From: Subtercola lobariae
GTDB lineage: Bacteria; Actinomycetota; Actinomycetes; Actinomycetales; Microbacteriaceae
DNA length: 64,000 bases
NCBI RefSeq assembly: GCF_014640255.1
Contig: NZ_BMGP01000008.1
Span: 1-64,000, forward strand
Direction of reading: 5' to 3'
This document shows, piece by piece, positions 33,929-42,384 of this stretch; the first letter of the stretch is position 1; each line of letters starts with the position of its first letter. Position numbers and translations under genes: made by a program. The notes below the pieces were generated by a model, which was not told the origin of the DNA, ran no database searches, and saw only the letters and a program-made list of their open reading frames with translations.

Positions 33929-34951
33929 GTGGTTTCTGAACGCAGCCTCGAAGTGCTTCGCGTCATCGTGCACGACTATGTCGCCTCGCGCGAACCGGTC
34001 GGCTCGAAGTCGATCGTCGACAGGCACTCGTTCGGCGTCTCGGCCGCCACGATTCGAAACGACATGGCCCTTCTCGAAGAAGAAGAGCTCATCGTCGCAC
34101 CGCACACCTCGTCGGGCCGCATTCCCACCGACAAGGGTTACCGCCTCTTCGTCGATCACCTGAGCGAGCTCAAGCCGCTGTCGAGCGCACAACGGCAGGC
34201 CATCGAGACCTTTCTCGGCTCATCTGTCGACCTCGACGATGTGCTCGCGCGCACCGTGCGGCTGCTCTCCCAGCTCACCCAGCAGGTCGCGCTCGTGCAG
34301 TATCCGTCGCTCTCGCAGGCCAAGGTGCGGCACGTCGAACTCGTCGCCCTCTCGAGTAGACGCCTGCTCACGGTGGTCATCACCGACACCGGCCACGTCG
34401 AACAGCGCATTCTCGAGCTCCCCGTCGACGCAGACGACGCCTTTCTGGTGGATGTTCGTGCCCGCGCCAACTCCACCATCTCCGGTCTCGGGCTCGATGA
34501 GGCTGCCGCCGCGCTGCCCCACTTCGCCGACCACTTCCTTCCTGAGTGGCGGGCGAGCGTGAACCTCATCGCTGCAACACTCGCCGAGCAGATCGTGGCC
34601 AATCGGCAGGAGAAGCTGATCATCGCGGGTGCCGCGAACCTGGTGCGCACCGAGGGTGACTTCGTCGGCAGCGTTCTGCCCGTGCTCGAAGCGGTCGAAG
34701 AGCAGGTAGTGCTGTTGCGCCTGTTCAGCGAGATGCAGGCCGATGAGCACGGCATCTCTGTGTCGATCGGCCGCGAGAACGCCTCGTTCGGTCTGGCTGA
34801 GACGTCGGTGCTCGCGAGCGGTTACAGCTCGGCGGGCGGCGCGGTAGCCCGGCTCGGAGTGCTCGGGCCGACCCGCATGGACTATTCCACGAACATCCAG
34901 GCGGTTCGCGCCGTCGCCCGCTATCTCTCGAAAAGCCTCGGCGAATCCTGA
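33929..34951 (+). CDS. hrcA: Heat-inducible transcriptional repressor HrcA
   Basis: The 340-residue repressor starts VSERSLEVLRVIVHDYVASR and has the winged helix block SATIRNDMALLEEEELI followed by HTSSGRIPTDKGYRLFVD, then the GAF-like and dimerisation domains. Of two adjacent GTG codons (33926, 33929) the second gives the usual MVSERS start and better spacing from AGGTGG. A CIRCE site lies 30 bases upstream. dnaJ follows after 66 bp; groEL, dnaK and grpE are not in the window. Confidence 0.95.
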   Translation: MVSERSLEVLRVIVHDYVASREPVGSKSIVDRHSFGVSAATIRNDMALLEEEELIVAPHTSSGRIPTDKGYRLFVDHLSELKPLSSAQRQAIETFLGSSVDLDDVLARTVRLLSQLTQQVALVQYPSLSQAKVRHVELVALSSRRLLTVVITDTGHVEQRILELPVDADDAFLVDVRARANSTISGLGLDEAAAALPHFADHFLPEWRASVNLIAATLAEQIVANRQEKLIIAGAANLVRTEGDFVGSVLPVLEAVEEQVVLLRLFSEMQADEHGISVSIGRENASFGLAETSVLASGYSSAGGAVARLGVLGPTRMDYSTNIQAVRAVARYLSKSLGES

Positions 34952-35017
34952 TTCCGCTCGAAGGCTCCCTCAGTACTTCCTTACCAACATCCCCCCAGAA
35001 CAAAGGAGAAGCCCTTC

Positions 35018-36133
35018 GTGGCTGACCACTACGACGTTCTCGGCGTCGAGCGCACTGCGACTCCCGACGAGATCAAGAAGGCCTACCGCAGGCTGGCCCG
35101 TGAGCTGCACCCTGACGTGAATTCGAATCCGGATGCCGAAGAGCGCTTCAAGGCAGTGACCCACGCCTATGACGTTCTGAGTGATCCCGGGCAGCGCCAG
35201 AGCTACGATCGCGGGCCGCAGGCCGGTTTCGGCGGTGGTGGCGGGGGCGCTCAGGGATTCGGCGGGTTCGGCGACATCTTCGAAACGTTCTTCGGCGGCC
35301 AGCAGGGTGGTCAGCGCGGGCCTCGCTCGCGGGCCGAACGCGGTCAAGACGCCCTGCTGCGCGTCGAGGTCGACCTCGGCGAAGTCATCTTCGGCACGCA
35401 CCGCGACCTCGAGGTCGACACCGCAATTCTCTGCGAGACCTGTCACGGTAGCTGCGCTCAGCCCGGCACGTCTGAGGTGACCTGCGACATCTGCCACGGA
35501 ACGGGTCAGATCTCGCGCACCGTGCGTTCGCTGCTCGGCAACGTTCTGACGAGCTCACCGTGCGGCACCTGCCGTGGCTTCGGAACGATCATCCCGGCGC
35601 CGTGTGTCACCTGCCAGGGTCAAGGGCGCGTGCGAGCTCGCCGCACAATTCCGGTCGACATTCCGGCCGGCGTCGACACTGGTCTGCGACTGCAGATGCC
35701 GTCTCAGGGCGAGGTCGGCCCCGCCGGCGGGCCGCAGGGCGACCTGTACCTCGAGGTCAAGGTGCGGCACCACGACATCTTCAGCCGAAACGGCGACGAC
35801 ATTCTGTGCACGCTCGAGGTGCAGATGTGGGATGCGGTGCTCGGCACGACCACCACGGTCAATGCGCTCGACGGCGACGTCGAGGTCGAACTGAAGCCGG
35901 GCATCCAGAGCTCTGAGGTTGTCACGGTGAAGTCGCGTGGCGTGACGAAGTTGCGCGGCGGTGGTCGCGGTGACCTCAAGATCGGCATTCAGGTGGTGAC
36001 GCCCACGAAGCTCGACCACAAGCAGAAAGAGCTGGTCAAGCAGCTGGCCGCCGCGCACAAGTACCCCGCGCCCTCGCTCGGGCAGTTTCAACAGGGCCTC
36101 TTCTCGAAGCTGCGCGACCGGTTCTTGAACTGA
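35018..36133 (+). CDS. dnaJ: Molecular chaperone DnaJ
   Basis: The 371-residue Hsp40 has the J domain with HPD at residues 31-33, a Gly/Phe-rich region (GFGGGGGGAQGFGGFG), four zinc-binding repeats (CETCHGS, CDICHGTG, CGTCRGFG, CVTCQGQG) and the C-terminal client-binding domains. Paired with hrcA rather than dnaK-grpE, it corresponds to the second actinobacterial DnaJ (DnaJ2). The GTG start follows AAAGGAGAAG. Confidence 0.95.
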   Translation: MADHYDVLGVERTATPDEIKKAYRRLARELHPDVNSNPDAEERFKAVTHAYDVLSDPGQRQSYDRGPQAGFGGGGGGAQGFGGFGDIFETFFGGQQGGQRGPRSRAERGQDALLRVEVDLGEVIFGTHRDLEVDTAILCETCHGSCAQPGTSEVTCDICHGTGQISRTVRSLLGNVLTSSPCGTCRGFGTIIPAPCVTCQGQGRVRARRTIPVDIPAGVDTGLRLQMPSQGEVGPAGGPQGDLYLEVKVRHHDIFSRNGDDILCTLEVQMWDAVLGTTTTVNALDGDVEVELKPGIQSSEVVTVKSRGVTKLRGGGRGDLKIGIQVVTPTKLDHKQKELVKQLAAAHKYPAPSLGQFQQGLFSKLRDRFLN

Positions 36134-36152
36134 CCGGTCTCGAAAGCATCGA

Positions 36153-36158
36153 TAGGCT
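36153..36158 (+). promoter_or_regulatory. -10 box TAGGCT, leaderless rsmE
   Basis: TAGGCT ends 6 bases before the GTG of rsmE (36165) and there is no ribosome-binding site. This would uncouple rsmE from the CIRCE-driven transcript. Confidence 0.45.
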
Positions 36159-36164
36159 CTGGGC

Positions 36165-36956
36165 GTGAGTTCTCTCTACCTGCGCGATGATTTGCGCGAC
36201 ATTCCGCACGACGTGAGCTGCGTCGTTTCGCTGCACGGCGACGAACAGAAGCACGCCGTCAAGGTCAATCGGATGCGCGTGGGCGAAGAGACCAGCATCG
36301 GCGACGGGCGTGGCCTGTTGGTGCGTGGCCCGGTCATCGCCGTGTCTGCAACGGTTTTGAGCATTGCGGTGACGCAAGTGATCGACGAACCGGTGCCCGA
36401 GCTGACCATTTGGCTGGTTCAGGCCCTTGCCAAGGGCGATCGTGACGAACTCGCCGTGCAGACGGCCACCGAGCTGGGTGTGAACGGTGTGGTGCCGTGG
36501 GCTGCCGAGCGTTCGGTGGTGCGCTGGGCGGGCGACAAGGTGGCGAAGGGTGTCGAGCGGTGGCGCACCATCGTGCGCGAGGCGACGAAGCAGTCGATTC
36601 GCGCCTGGGTTCCGGAGGTTGCGGGGCTGCATTCCACGAAAGATCTCTTGGCCCTCGCCTCGTCGACGTGCGTGCTGGTGCTCGAGCCGACTGCGGAGGT
36701 TTCGCTCAGCGATGTCGATCTCTCTGGGGTCATTCAGAGTGAGGTCGCCGGTGCGGGAGTGCCCCAAAACGCCGACCAGACGCTGCCCGACATCGTGCTC
36801 GTGGTGGGGCCAGAGGGCGGCATCAGCGAGCGCGAGCTCGACGACCTCACGAAGGCGGGCGCCACGGCCGTGAAGCTGGGGGAGGGCATCCTGCGCACCT
36901 CGACGGCGGGGCCGGCCGCGCTCGTGGCGCTGAACGTGCTGCTGAAGCGCTGGTAG
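36165..36956 (+). CDS. rsmE: 16S rRNA (uracil(1498)-N3)-methyltransferase
   Basis: The 263-residue SPOUT enzyme methylates U1498 of 16S rRNA. It has the N-terminal PUA-like part (HGDEQKHAVKVNRMRVGE) and the knot motifs LVVGPEGGISERELDDL and LGEGILRTSTAGPAAL near the C-terminus, which bind S-adenosylmethionine. Length and motifs are complete. Its start is 32 bp after dnaJ, a common actinobacterial arrangement. Confidence 0.93.
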   Translation: MSSLYLRDDLRDIPHDVSCVVSLHGDEQKHAVKVNRMRVGEETSIGDGRGLLVRGPVIAVSATVLSIAVTQVIDEPVPELTIWLVQALAKGDRDELAVQTATELGVNGVVPWAAERSVVRWAGDKVAKGVERWRTIVREATKQSIRAWVPEVAGLHSTKDLLALASSTCVLVLEPTAEVSLSDVDLSGVIQSEVAGAGVPQNADQTLPDIVLVVGPEGGISERELDDLTKAGATAVKLGEGILRTSTAGPAALVALNVLLKRW

Positions 36957-36994
36957 TCGCTATCTCTTCCTGCACAAGCGTCACGCTACGTGGA

Positions 36995-37003
36995 TTATCC
37001 ACA
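36995..37003 (+). other. Single perfect DnaA-box sequence TTATCCACA
   Basis: TTATCCACA matches the high-affinity DnaA consensus and lies in the 97-bp gap between rsmE and the HIT gene. No second box or AT-rich unwinding region is near, so this is not an origin. Confidence 0.4.
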
Positions 37004-37053
37004 GGGTGCCGCCTGGCGGGCGGCCTGTCAGCTGGGCCGCTTAAGATGGAGGT

Positions 37054-37422
37054 ATGTCAGCTTCAGCCGAACCGTCGATCTTCAGCCGCATTGTGGCGCG
37101 CGAGATTCCGGCCACCATTCTCGCCGAGACCGAGCGCGTGATCGCCATAGCCGATATTGCTCCCAAGGCGCCGGTGCACATTCTCGTCGTGCCGAAGACA
37201 GAGCAGTACGCGAACGTGACAGAGCTCGCTGCGGGCGACCCCGGGCTTCTCGCCGAGGTCGTCGCCGTGTCGAATCAGCTTGCTGCCGAGCATTCCGACG
37301 GCGATTTTCGGCTCATCTTCAACTCCGGCCCCGGGGCCGGGCAAACCGTGTTTCATGTACACGCCCACGTACTGGCTTGGCCGGGCGGGGCTAGCGAAGA
37401 AGGATCACTTGGCACGTTCTGA
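37054..37422 (+). CDS. HIT family protein (histidine triad nucleotide hydrolase)
   Basis: The 122-residue protein has the histidine triad HVHAHVL (His97, His99, His101 region) after GQTVF and the N-terminal IFSRIVAREIPATIL pattern of HINT-type purine nucleoside phosphoramidases. ATG 37054 directly follows GGAGGT, and TAAGAT lies 6 bases upstream as a possible -10. The end overlaps phoH by 14 bases. Confidence 0.93.
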   Translation: MSASAEPSIFSRIVAREIPATILAETERVIAIADIAPKAPVHILVVPKTEQYANVTELAAGDPGLLAEVVAVSNQLAAEHSDGDFRLIFNSGPGAGQTVFHVHAHVLAWPGGASEEGSLGTF

Positions 37423-38623
37423 CCATCAGGCGGCAGGCGGCGGTCTGCGTGCGAGCTCTCGGCCCCGAGCGGGCACCCTGTCTGACGCCGTCATCCACGT
37501 CGACGGGCTGGCCATGGTGCGTCTGCTCGGCCCGCAAGACAGACTCGTCACTCTCGTCGAAAAGCAATACCCGAATGTGGGGCTGCACGTGCGAGGCAAC
37601 GAGATCACGCTGCAGGGCCCCGAAGACGACGTGGAGTCGGCCAGACGCCTCGTCGAAGAACTCGTCGAGATGGTGCGAAACGGCAACGAAGAGCTGACCG
37701 AGATAGAGGTCACCGCCTCGGCGCGCATGCTCGATTCGGGTACGTCGCAGAGCCCGTCAGACGCGCTCGGCCAGCCGATCTTGAGTGCCCGCGGCCGCAC
37801 GGTGCGTGCGAAGACGCTCGGTCAAAAGCAGTACGTCGACGCTATCGACGAGAACACCATCGTGTTCGGCATCGGGCCGGCCGGCACTGGTAAGACCTAC
37901 CTGGCCATGGCGAAGGCCGTTCAGGCGCTGCAGCGCAAAGAGGTCAACCGCATCATCCTGACCCGGCCCGCGGTTGAGGCTGGCGAGCGTCTCGGTTACC
38001 TGCCCGGCTCGCTGACCGACAAGATCGACCCCTATCTGCGCCCGCTGTTCGACGCCCTCAACGAAATGCTCGACCCCGAGGTGGTGCCGAAGCTGCTGGC
38101 CACGGGCACCATCGAGGTGGCACCGCTGGCGTACATGCGCGGTCGCACGCTCAACGACTCGTTCATCGTGCTCGATGAAGCGCAGAACACCACGCCCGAG
38201 CAGATGAAGATGTTTCTCACCCGGCTGGGTTTCGGCTCGCACATGGTGGTCACCGGTGACATCACTCAGGTCGATCTGCCCATGGGCACCAGCGGGCTGC
38301 AGGTGGTTCGCGGGGTGCTCGACGGCATCGACGACATTCACTTCGCTACGCTCACCAGCGCCGATGTGGTTCGGCATTCGCTGGTCGGTCAGATCGTCGA
38401 CGCGTACACCGGGTACGAGCAGACTCAACTCGCCAATCGAGCCCAAGCCGCCGAGCGGCGAGCGACAGCGGCGGCCGTGGCGGCGGCGACAGTCGCGGCG
38501 CAAGCCGCGCAGGTGGCGCCGGTTGCGCAAGTGGCGCCGGCTGCGCAGGCGCCGCGGGATTCGGCTGCTGCGCCGGTGGCCCAGGCAGTACACGACGGCA
38601 TGACCCAGGGAGACCCCGAATGA
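37409..38623 (+). CDS. phoH: PhoH family protein (PhoH/YbeZ-like ATPase)
   Basis: The 404-residue protein has an N-terminal KH-like segment ([20 protein letters not shown]), Walker A GPAGTGKT at about 156-163, Walker [10 protein letters not shown] and [14 protein letters not shown]. PhoH/YbeZ proteins are ATPases that work with YbeY in rRNA processing, and ybeY overlaps this gene's end. The TTG at 37409, spaced 4-5 bases from AAGGA, is the best start; family similarity begins near residue 25. The tail past residue 350 is an Ala/Gln/Val-rich near-repeat with no known role. Confidence 0.88.
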   Translation: MARSDHQAAGGGLRASSRPRAGTLSDAVIHVDGLAMVRLLGPQDRLVTLVEKQYPNVGLHVRGNEITLQGPEDDVESARRLVEELVEMVRNGNEELTEIEVTASARMLDSGTSQSPSDALGQPILSARGRTVRAKTLGQKQYVDAIDENTIVFGIGPAGTGKTYLAMAKAVQALQRKEVNRIILTRPAVEAGERLGYLPGSLTDKIDPYLRPLFDALNEMLDPEVVPKLLATGTIEVAPLAYMRGRTLNDSFIVLDEAQNTTPEQMKMFLTRLGFGSHMVVTGDITQVDLPMGTSGLQVVRGVLDGIDDIHFATLTSADVVRHSLVGQIVDAYTGYEQTQLANRAQAAERRATAAAVAAATVAAQAAQVAPVAQVAPAAQAPRDSAAAPVAQAVHDGMTQGDPE

Positions 38624-39087
38624 GCATCGAAGTGAACAACGAGTCGTCGATCGAGGTAGATGAGAACGCACTGCTGCGGCTCTCGACCTACGCGCTCGAG
38701 CAAATGCACGTGCATCCTGATGCCGAACTGGCGATCGTACTGATCGACGAAGCCGCCATGGAGCAATTGCACGTGCAGTGGATGGACGAACCGGGCCCCA
38801 CCGACGTGCTCAGCTTTCCGATGGACGAACTGCGCCCCGGCACCGAAGAGGCGCCGACGCCGCCCGGGCTGCTCGGCGACGTCGTGCTCTGCCCGCAGGT
38901 CGCGGAGTCGCAAGCGCAGGCCGCCGGCCACTCCACCCTCGATGAACTGCTGCTGCTGACCACGCACGGAATTCTGCATCTGCTCGGCTTCGATCACGCT
39001 GAGCCGGCCGAAGAAAAAGAGATGTTCGGCATTCAGGGCGACATTTTGGTGGGCTTTGCCATGAAGGAGCGCCGCCGCCGCACATGA
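38620..39087 (+). CDS. ybeY: rRNA maturation RNase YbeY
   Basis: The 155-residue metallo-endoribonuclease has the zinc site [11 protein letters not shown] (H-x3-H-x5-H) and [11 protein letters not shown]. It matures the 16S rRNA 3' end and takes part in ribosome quality control. It overlaps phoH by 4 bases and the next gene by 4 bases, forming a tight phoH-ybeY-CNNM-era operon. Confidence 0.95.
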   Translation: MSIEVNNESSIEVDENALLRLSTYALEQMHVHPDAELAIVLIDEAAMEQLHVQWMDEPGPTDVLSFPMDELRPGTEEAPTPPGLLGDVVLCPQVAESQAQAAGHSTLDELLLLTTHGILHLLGFDHAEPAEEKEMFGIQGDILVGFAMKERRRRT

Positions 39088-40382
39088 ACTCCCTCTCGCT
39101 CGTCGGCCCGTTCATCGCGGTTGCCATTGTGTTCGTCGTCTTAGGCGGCCTCTTCGCCTCCGCCGATGCCGCAATGACGTCTCTGTCGCGTGCCGACATG
39201 CTCGAGCTGGCCGAACACTCGCGTGCCAAACGCTCCCTGCGGGCCATCGCCGAAGACACCGGCGCGCACGTCAACGTGGTCAACTTCGTTCGAGTCGTGG
39301 TCGAAACGTCGGCTGCAGTGCTCGTGACCATTGCCTTGGCGTTCAGTCTCGACGAGATCTGGCTCGCCCTCGTGCTCTCGATTCTCATCATGACCGGGGT
39401 CTCGTTCGTGCTGGTCGGGTCGAGCCCACGCAGTGTCGGCCGCGTTCACTCCCGAACGGTGCTGCGGCTGACTGCAGTGCTCGTGCACTTCTTGCGGGTT
39501 CTGCTCGGGCCTATCGCGAACGCGCTCGTCGCCATCGGCAACCGGGTCACGCCAGGGCGCCCTCGTTCGGCGACGTTCTCGTCTGAAGAACAGTTGCTCA
39601 GCATGGTCGATGAGGCGACCGAGCTCGACGTGCTCGAAGAAGACGACCGCGAACTGATCCATTCCATCATCGAGTTCAACGACACGGTGGTTCGCGAAGT
39701 CATGATTCCGCGCACCGACATGGTGACGGTCGAACAGGGCGCAACGGTCGGCCAGAGCATGGGGCTTTTTCTCAGCCGCGGGGTGAGCCGGATGCCCGTG
39801 GTCGCCGAATCGGTAGACGAGATCACGGGCATCCTGTACCTTCGCGACGCCGCGCGTCTCAGCCATGAGAAGCCGAAAAAGGTCGACGTGGTGACCGTGG
39901 CCGCGCTCGCGAAGCCGGCGCTGTTCATACCGGAGTCGAAGAAGGTCGACGATACGCTGCGACAGATGCAGCTCGAGTCGAACCACCTGGCCATGGTCGT
40001 CGACGAATACGGCGGAATCGCCGGGCTCGTGACACTCGAAGACCTCATCGAAGAACTCGTGGGCGACATCTCCGACGAATACGATCGTGAGGTCGTCGAG
40101 GTCGAAGAGCTGTCGATCGGTGTCTACCGAGTGAGCGCCCGCCTTCCGGTTGACGAACTCGGTGAGTTGTTCGGGCTCGAACTCGACGACGACGACGTCG
40201 ACTCCGTGGGCGGCCTGCTCGGCAAGGCACTCGGCCGGTTGCCGGTGCAAGGCTCGGTCGCCGAGGTCGCGGGCCTCACCCTCACTGCCGAACGAACCGA
40301 CGGCCGCCGCAAACGCATCAGCACGGTCATCGTGCAAAGACAACCCGAACCACAGAAAACACCCGAAAAGGGGCTCGCATGA
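39084..40382 (+). CDS. CNNM/CorC (HlyC) family transporter-associated protein
   Basis: The 432-residue protein has a DUF21 membrane domain of three or four helices (residues 1-140, including [18 protein letters not shown]), two CBS domains with [13 protein letters not shown] and [24 protein letters not shown], and a C-terminal CorC_HlyC domain. The family is linked to magnesium or divalent-metal efflux; the older name hemolysin is historical. Its gene sits between ybeY and era with 4-base overlaps on both sides. Confidence 0.9.
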   Translation: MNSLSLVGPFIAVAIVFVVLGGLFASADAAMTSLSRADMLELAEHSRAKRSLRAIAEDTGAHVNVVNFVRVVVETSAAVLVTIALAFSLDEIWLALVLSILIMTGVSFVLVGSSPRSVGRVHSRTVLRLTAVLVHFLRVLLGPIANALVAIGNRVTPGRPRSATFSSEEQLLSMVDEATELDVLEEDDRELIHSIIEFNDTVVREVMIPRTDMVTVEQGATVGQSMGLFLSRGVSRMPVVAESVDEITGILYLRDAARLSHEKPKKVDVVTVAALAKPALFIPESKKVDDTLRQMQLESNHLAMVVDEYGGIAGLVTLEDLIEELVGDISDEYDREVVEVEELSIGVYRVSARLPVDELGELFGLELDDDDVDSVGGLLGKALGRLPVQGSVAEVAGLTLTAERTDGRRKRISTVIVQRQPEPQKTPEKGLA

Positions 40383-41293
40383 TCGGCTCAGAAATCGTAG
40401 AAGACCCCGACTTCAGGGCGGGCTTCGTCTCGTTCGTCGGCCGGCCGAACGTCGGCAAATCAACCCTCACCAACGCGCTCGTGGGCGAGAAGGTCGCCAT
40501 CACCAGCTCGAAGCCGCAGACCACACGGCGGGCGATTCGCGGCATTGTGCACCGCGCCGACGGCCAGCTCATTCTGGTCGACACCCCCGGCATGCACCGC
40601 CCGCGCACGCTGCTCGGCGAACGGCTGAACGCCGTGGTGCAAGACACCCTGGGCGATGTCGATGTGATCGGTTTCTGCGTTCCCGCCGACGAGAAGCTCG
40701 GCCCGGGCGACAAGTTCATCAACGAGCAGCTGGATGCGTTTCCTCGTGCCAAAAAGATCGCCATCGTCACCAAGATCGATGCGACATCGCGCCCGGCGGT
40801 GGCCGAGGCGCTGCTCGCCGTGTCGCAGCTGCGCGACTGGGAGGCCATCATTCCTATCTCGTCGACCAGCAACCTGCAGCTCGACATTCTGACGGCCGAG
40901 CTGATCAAGCTGCTGCCGAAGTCGGAGAAGCTCTACCCCGACGACCAGAAGACCGACGAAGGCATCGAGGCGCGTGTCTCCGAGCTCATTCGTGAGGCGG
41001 CGCTCGAAGGCGTGCAAGACGAGCTGCCGCACTCCATCGCGGTGACCATCGACGACATGATCGAGCGCGACGACCGCGACCTGATCGAGATCTACGCGAA
41101 CCTCTTCGTGGAGCGCGACAGTCAGAAGGGCATCATCATCGGCAAGTCGGGGGCACGGCTCGGCGAAGTCGGTGCGCGGGCCAGGGCCTCGATCGAACCA
41201 CTTCTGGGCAAGCAGGTGTTTCTGAGCATCCGTGTGAAAGTCGCAAAAGACTGGCAGCGTGATGCGAAGCAGTTGGGCAGACTCGGATTCTGA
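40379..41293 (+). CDS. era: GTPase Era
   Basis: The 304-residue GTPase has G1 GRPNVGKS (residues 21-28), G3 DTPGM, G4 TKID and a C-terminal KH domain with IIIGKSGARLGEVGARARAS. It binds the 16S rRNA 3' end and checks 30S assembly, matching the functions of the upstream phoH and ybeY. The start ATG overlaps the preceding stop. Confidence 0.95.
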   Translation: MIGSEIVEDPDFRAGFVSFVGRPNVGKSTLTNALVGEKVAITSSKPQTTRRAIRGIVHRADGQLILVDTPGMHRPRTLLGERLNAVVQDTLGDVDVIGFCVPADEKLGPGDKFINEQLDAFPRAKKIAIVTKIDATSRPAVAEALLAVSQLRDWEAIIPISSTSNLQLDILTAELIKLLPKSEKLYPDDQKTDEGIEARVSELIREAALEGVQDELPHSIAVTIDDMIERDDRDLIEIYANLFVERDSQKGIIIGKSGARLGEVGARARASIEPLLGKQVFLSIRVKVAKDWQRDAKQLGRLGF

Positions 41294-41316
41294 AGAGTCG
41301 CGGCATGATTCACCGC

Positions 41317-41322
41317 TACCCT
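41317..41322 (+). promoter_or_regulatory. -10 box TACCCT, leaderless dapA
   Basis: TACCCT ends 6 bases before the GTG at 41329. This spacing is why the GTG is chosen over an ATG at 41305, which would place the -10 inside the coding region. Confidence 0.45.
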
Positions 41323-41328
41323 GTAGAC

Positions 41329-42333
41329 GTGGCTGTATCGACCAATTCTGTGCGCAATTCTGAAACCAACCCGTTCGGGCAGGTGCTCGTCGCTCTCGTG
41401 ACGCCCTTCACCGCCGACGGCGAAGTCGACTGGGTCAGCGTAGAGAAGCACATCGACACGGTGATCAACGACGGTGCCGATGGCATCGTGGTTTCGGGTA
41501 CGACGGGCGAGACATCCACTCTCACCGACGCCGAGAAGATTCGCCTGGTCGAGGTGGGCAAATCGGTCGCCGATGGCCGCGCGAAGATCATCACGGGCGG
41601 CGGCTCGAACGAAACGGCTCACGCCATGCAGCTCGCCAAGCAGAGCGAGAAGGCGGGCGCCGACGGCAACCTCGTGGTGACGCCGTACTACAACAAGCCG
41701 ACGCAGGCGGGGGTGCTCACGCACTTTCGCATGATCGCCGACGCCACCGATCTGCCAGTGATCTTGTACGACATTCCGGGCCGCACGGGCGTTCCCATCA
41801 GCTACGACACGATTCTGCGCGCGGCGAAGCACCCGAACATCCTCGCCATCAAAGACGCGAAAGGCGACTTCAGCGAGGTCAGCCGAGTGCTGAACCAAAC
41901 CGACCTCATGTACTTCTCGGGTGACGACTCGAACGTGCTGCCGCACCTCGCGGTGGGCGCTACCGGGCTCATCGGCGTGACGAACAACATCGCTGCGCGC
42001 CCGTACCGCATCATGATCGATGCGGTGAACGCGGGCGACCTGGCGACGGCGACAGAGATGCATAAGGCTCTCGAACCGCTCGTTCGAGCCACGATGACCC
42101 ATGTACCGGGTACCGTTGCGGCCAAATACATCTTGCACGGCCTCGGGCGCATCTCAAGCCCCCGGGTCAGGCTTCCCCTCGTGGGCCCCGAAGAGTGGGA
42201 GGCAGCGAAGATCGAAGACGAAATCGATCTCGTGCGCACTATTCCCGGGGTCTCGTTTCAGAACTTCCGCCCAGATCGCAATGCAGCTGCCGGTGGCGCA
42301 TTGCCGAAAATTCCGGGCACCACGCGCGAATAA
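41329..42333 (+). CDS. dapA: 4-hydroxy-tetrahydrodipicolinate synthase
   Basis: The 334-residue enzyme condenses pyruvate with aspartate semialdehyde, the first step towards diaminopimelate and lysine. It has the TIM-barrel blocks VSGTTGETSTLTDAEK, VTPYYNKPTQAGVLTHF (with the catalytic Tyr) and ILAIKDAKGD with the Schiff-base Lys near residue 175. GTG 41329 is preferred; ATG 41305 would add 8 residues. dapF lies 12 kb away in the same window, so the pathway genes are dispersed. Confidence 0.92.
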   Translation: MAVSTNSVRNSETNPFGQVLVALVTPFTADGEVDWVSVEKHIDTVINDGADGIVVSGTTGETSTLTDAEKIRLVEVGKSVADGRAKIITGGGSNETAHAMQLAKQSEKAGADGNLVVTPYYNKPTQAGVLTHFRMIADATDLPVILYDIPGRTGVPISYDTILRAAKHPNILAIKDAKGDFSEVSRVLNQTDLMYFSGDDSNVLPHLAVGATGLIGVTNNIAARPYRIMIDAVNAGDLATATEMHKALEPLVRATMTHVPGTVAAKYILHGLGRISSPRVRLPLVGPEEWEAAKIEDEIDLVRTIPGVSFQNFRPDRNAAAGGALPKIPGTTRE

Positions 42334-42384
42334 CGCGCGCTGGCTCACGCACCGAACCATGCTTTTCACACATTAGGAGGGCAT

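Noticed and set aside
39141-40343. 400-codon open frame antisense to the CNNM/CorC gene
   Set aside because: Mirror frame of a well-supported gene, with highly charged low-complexity sequence.
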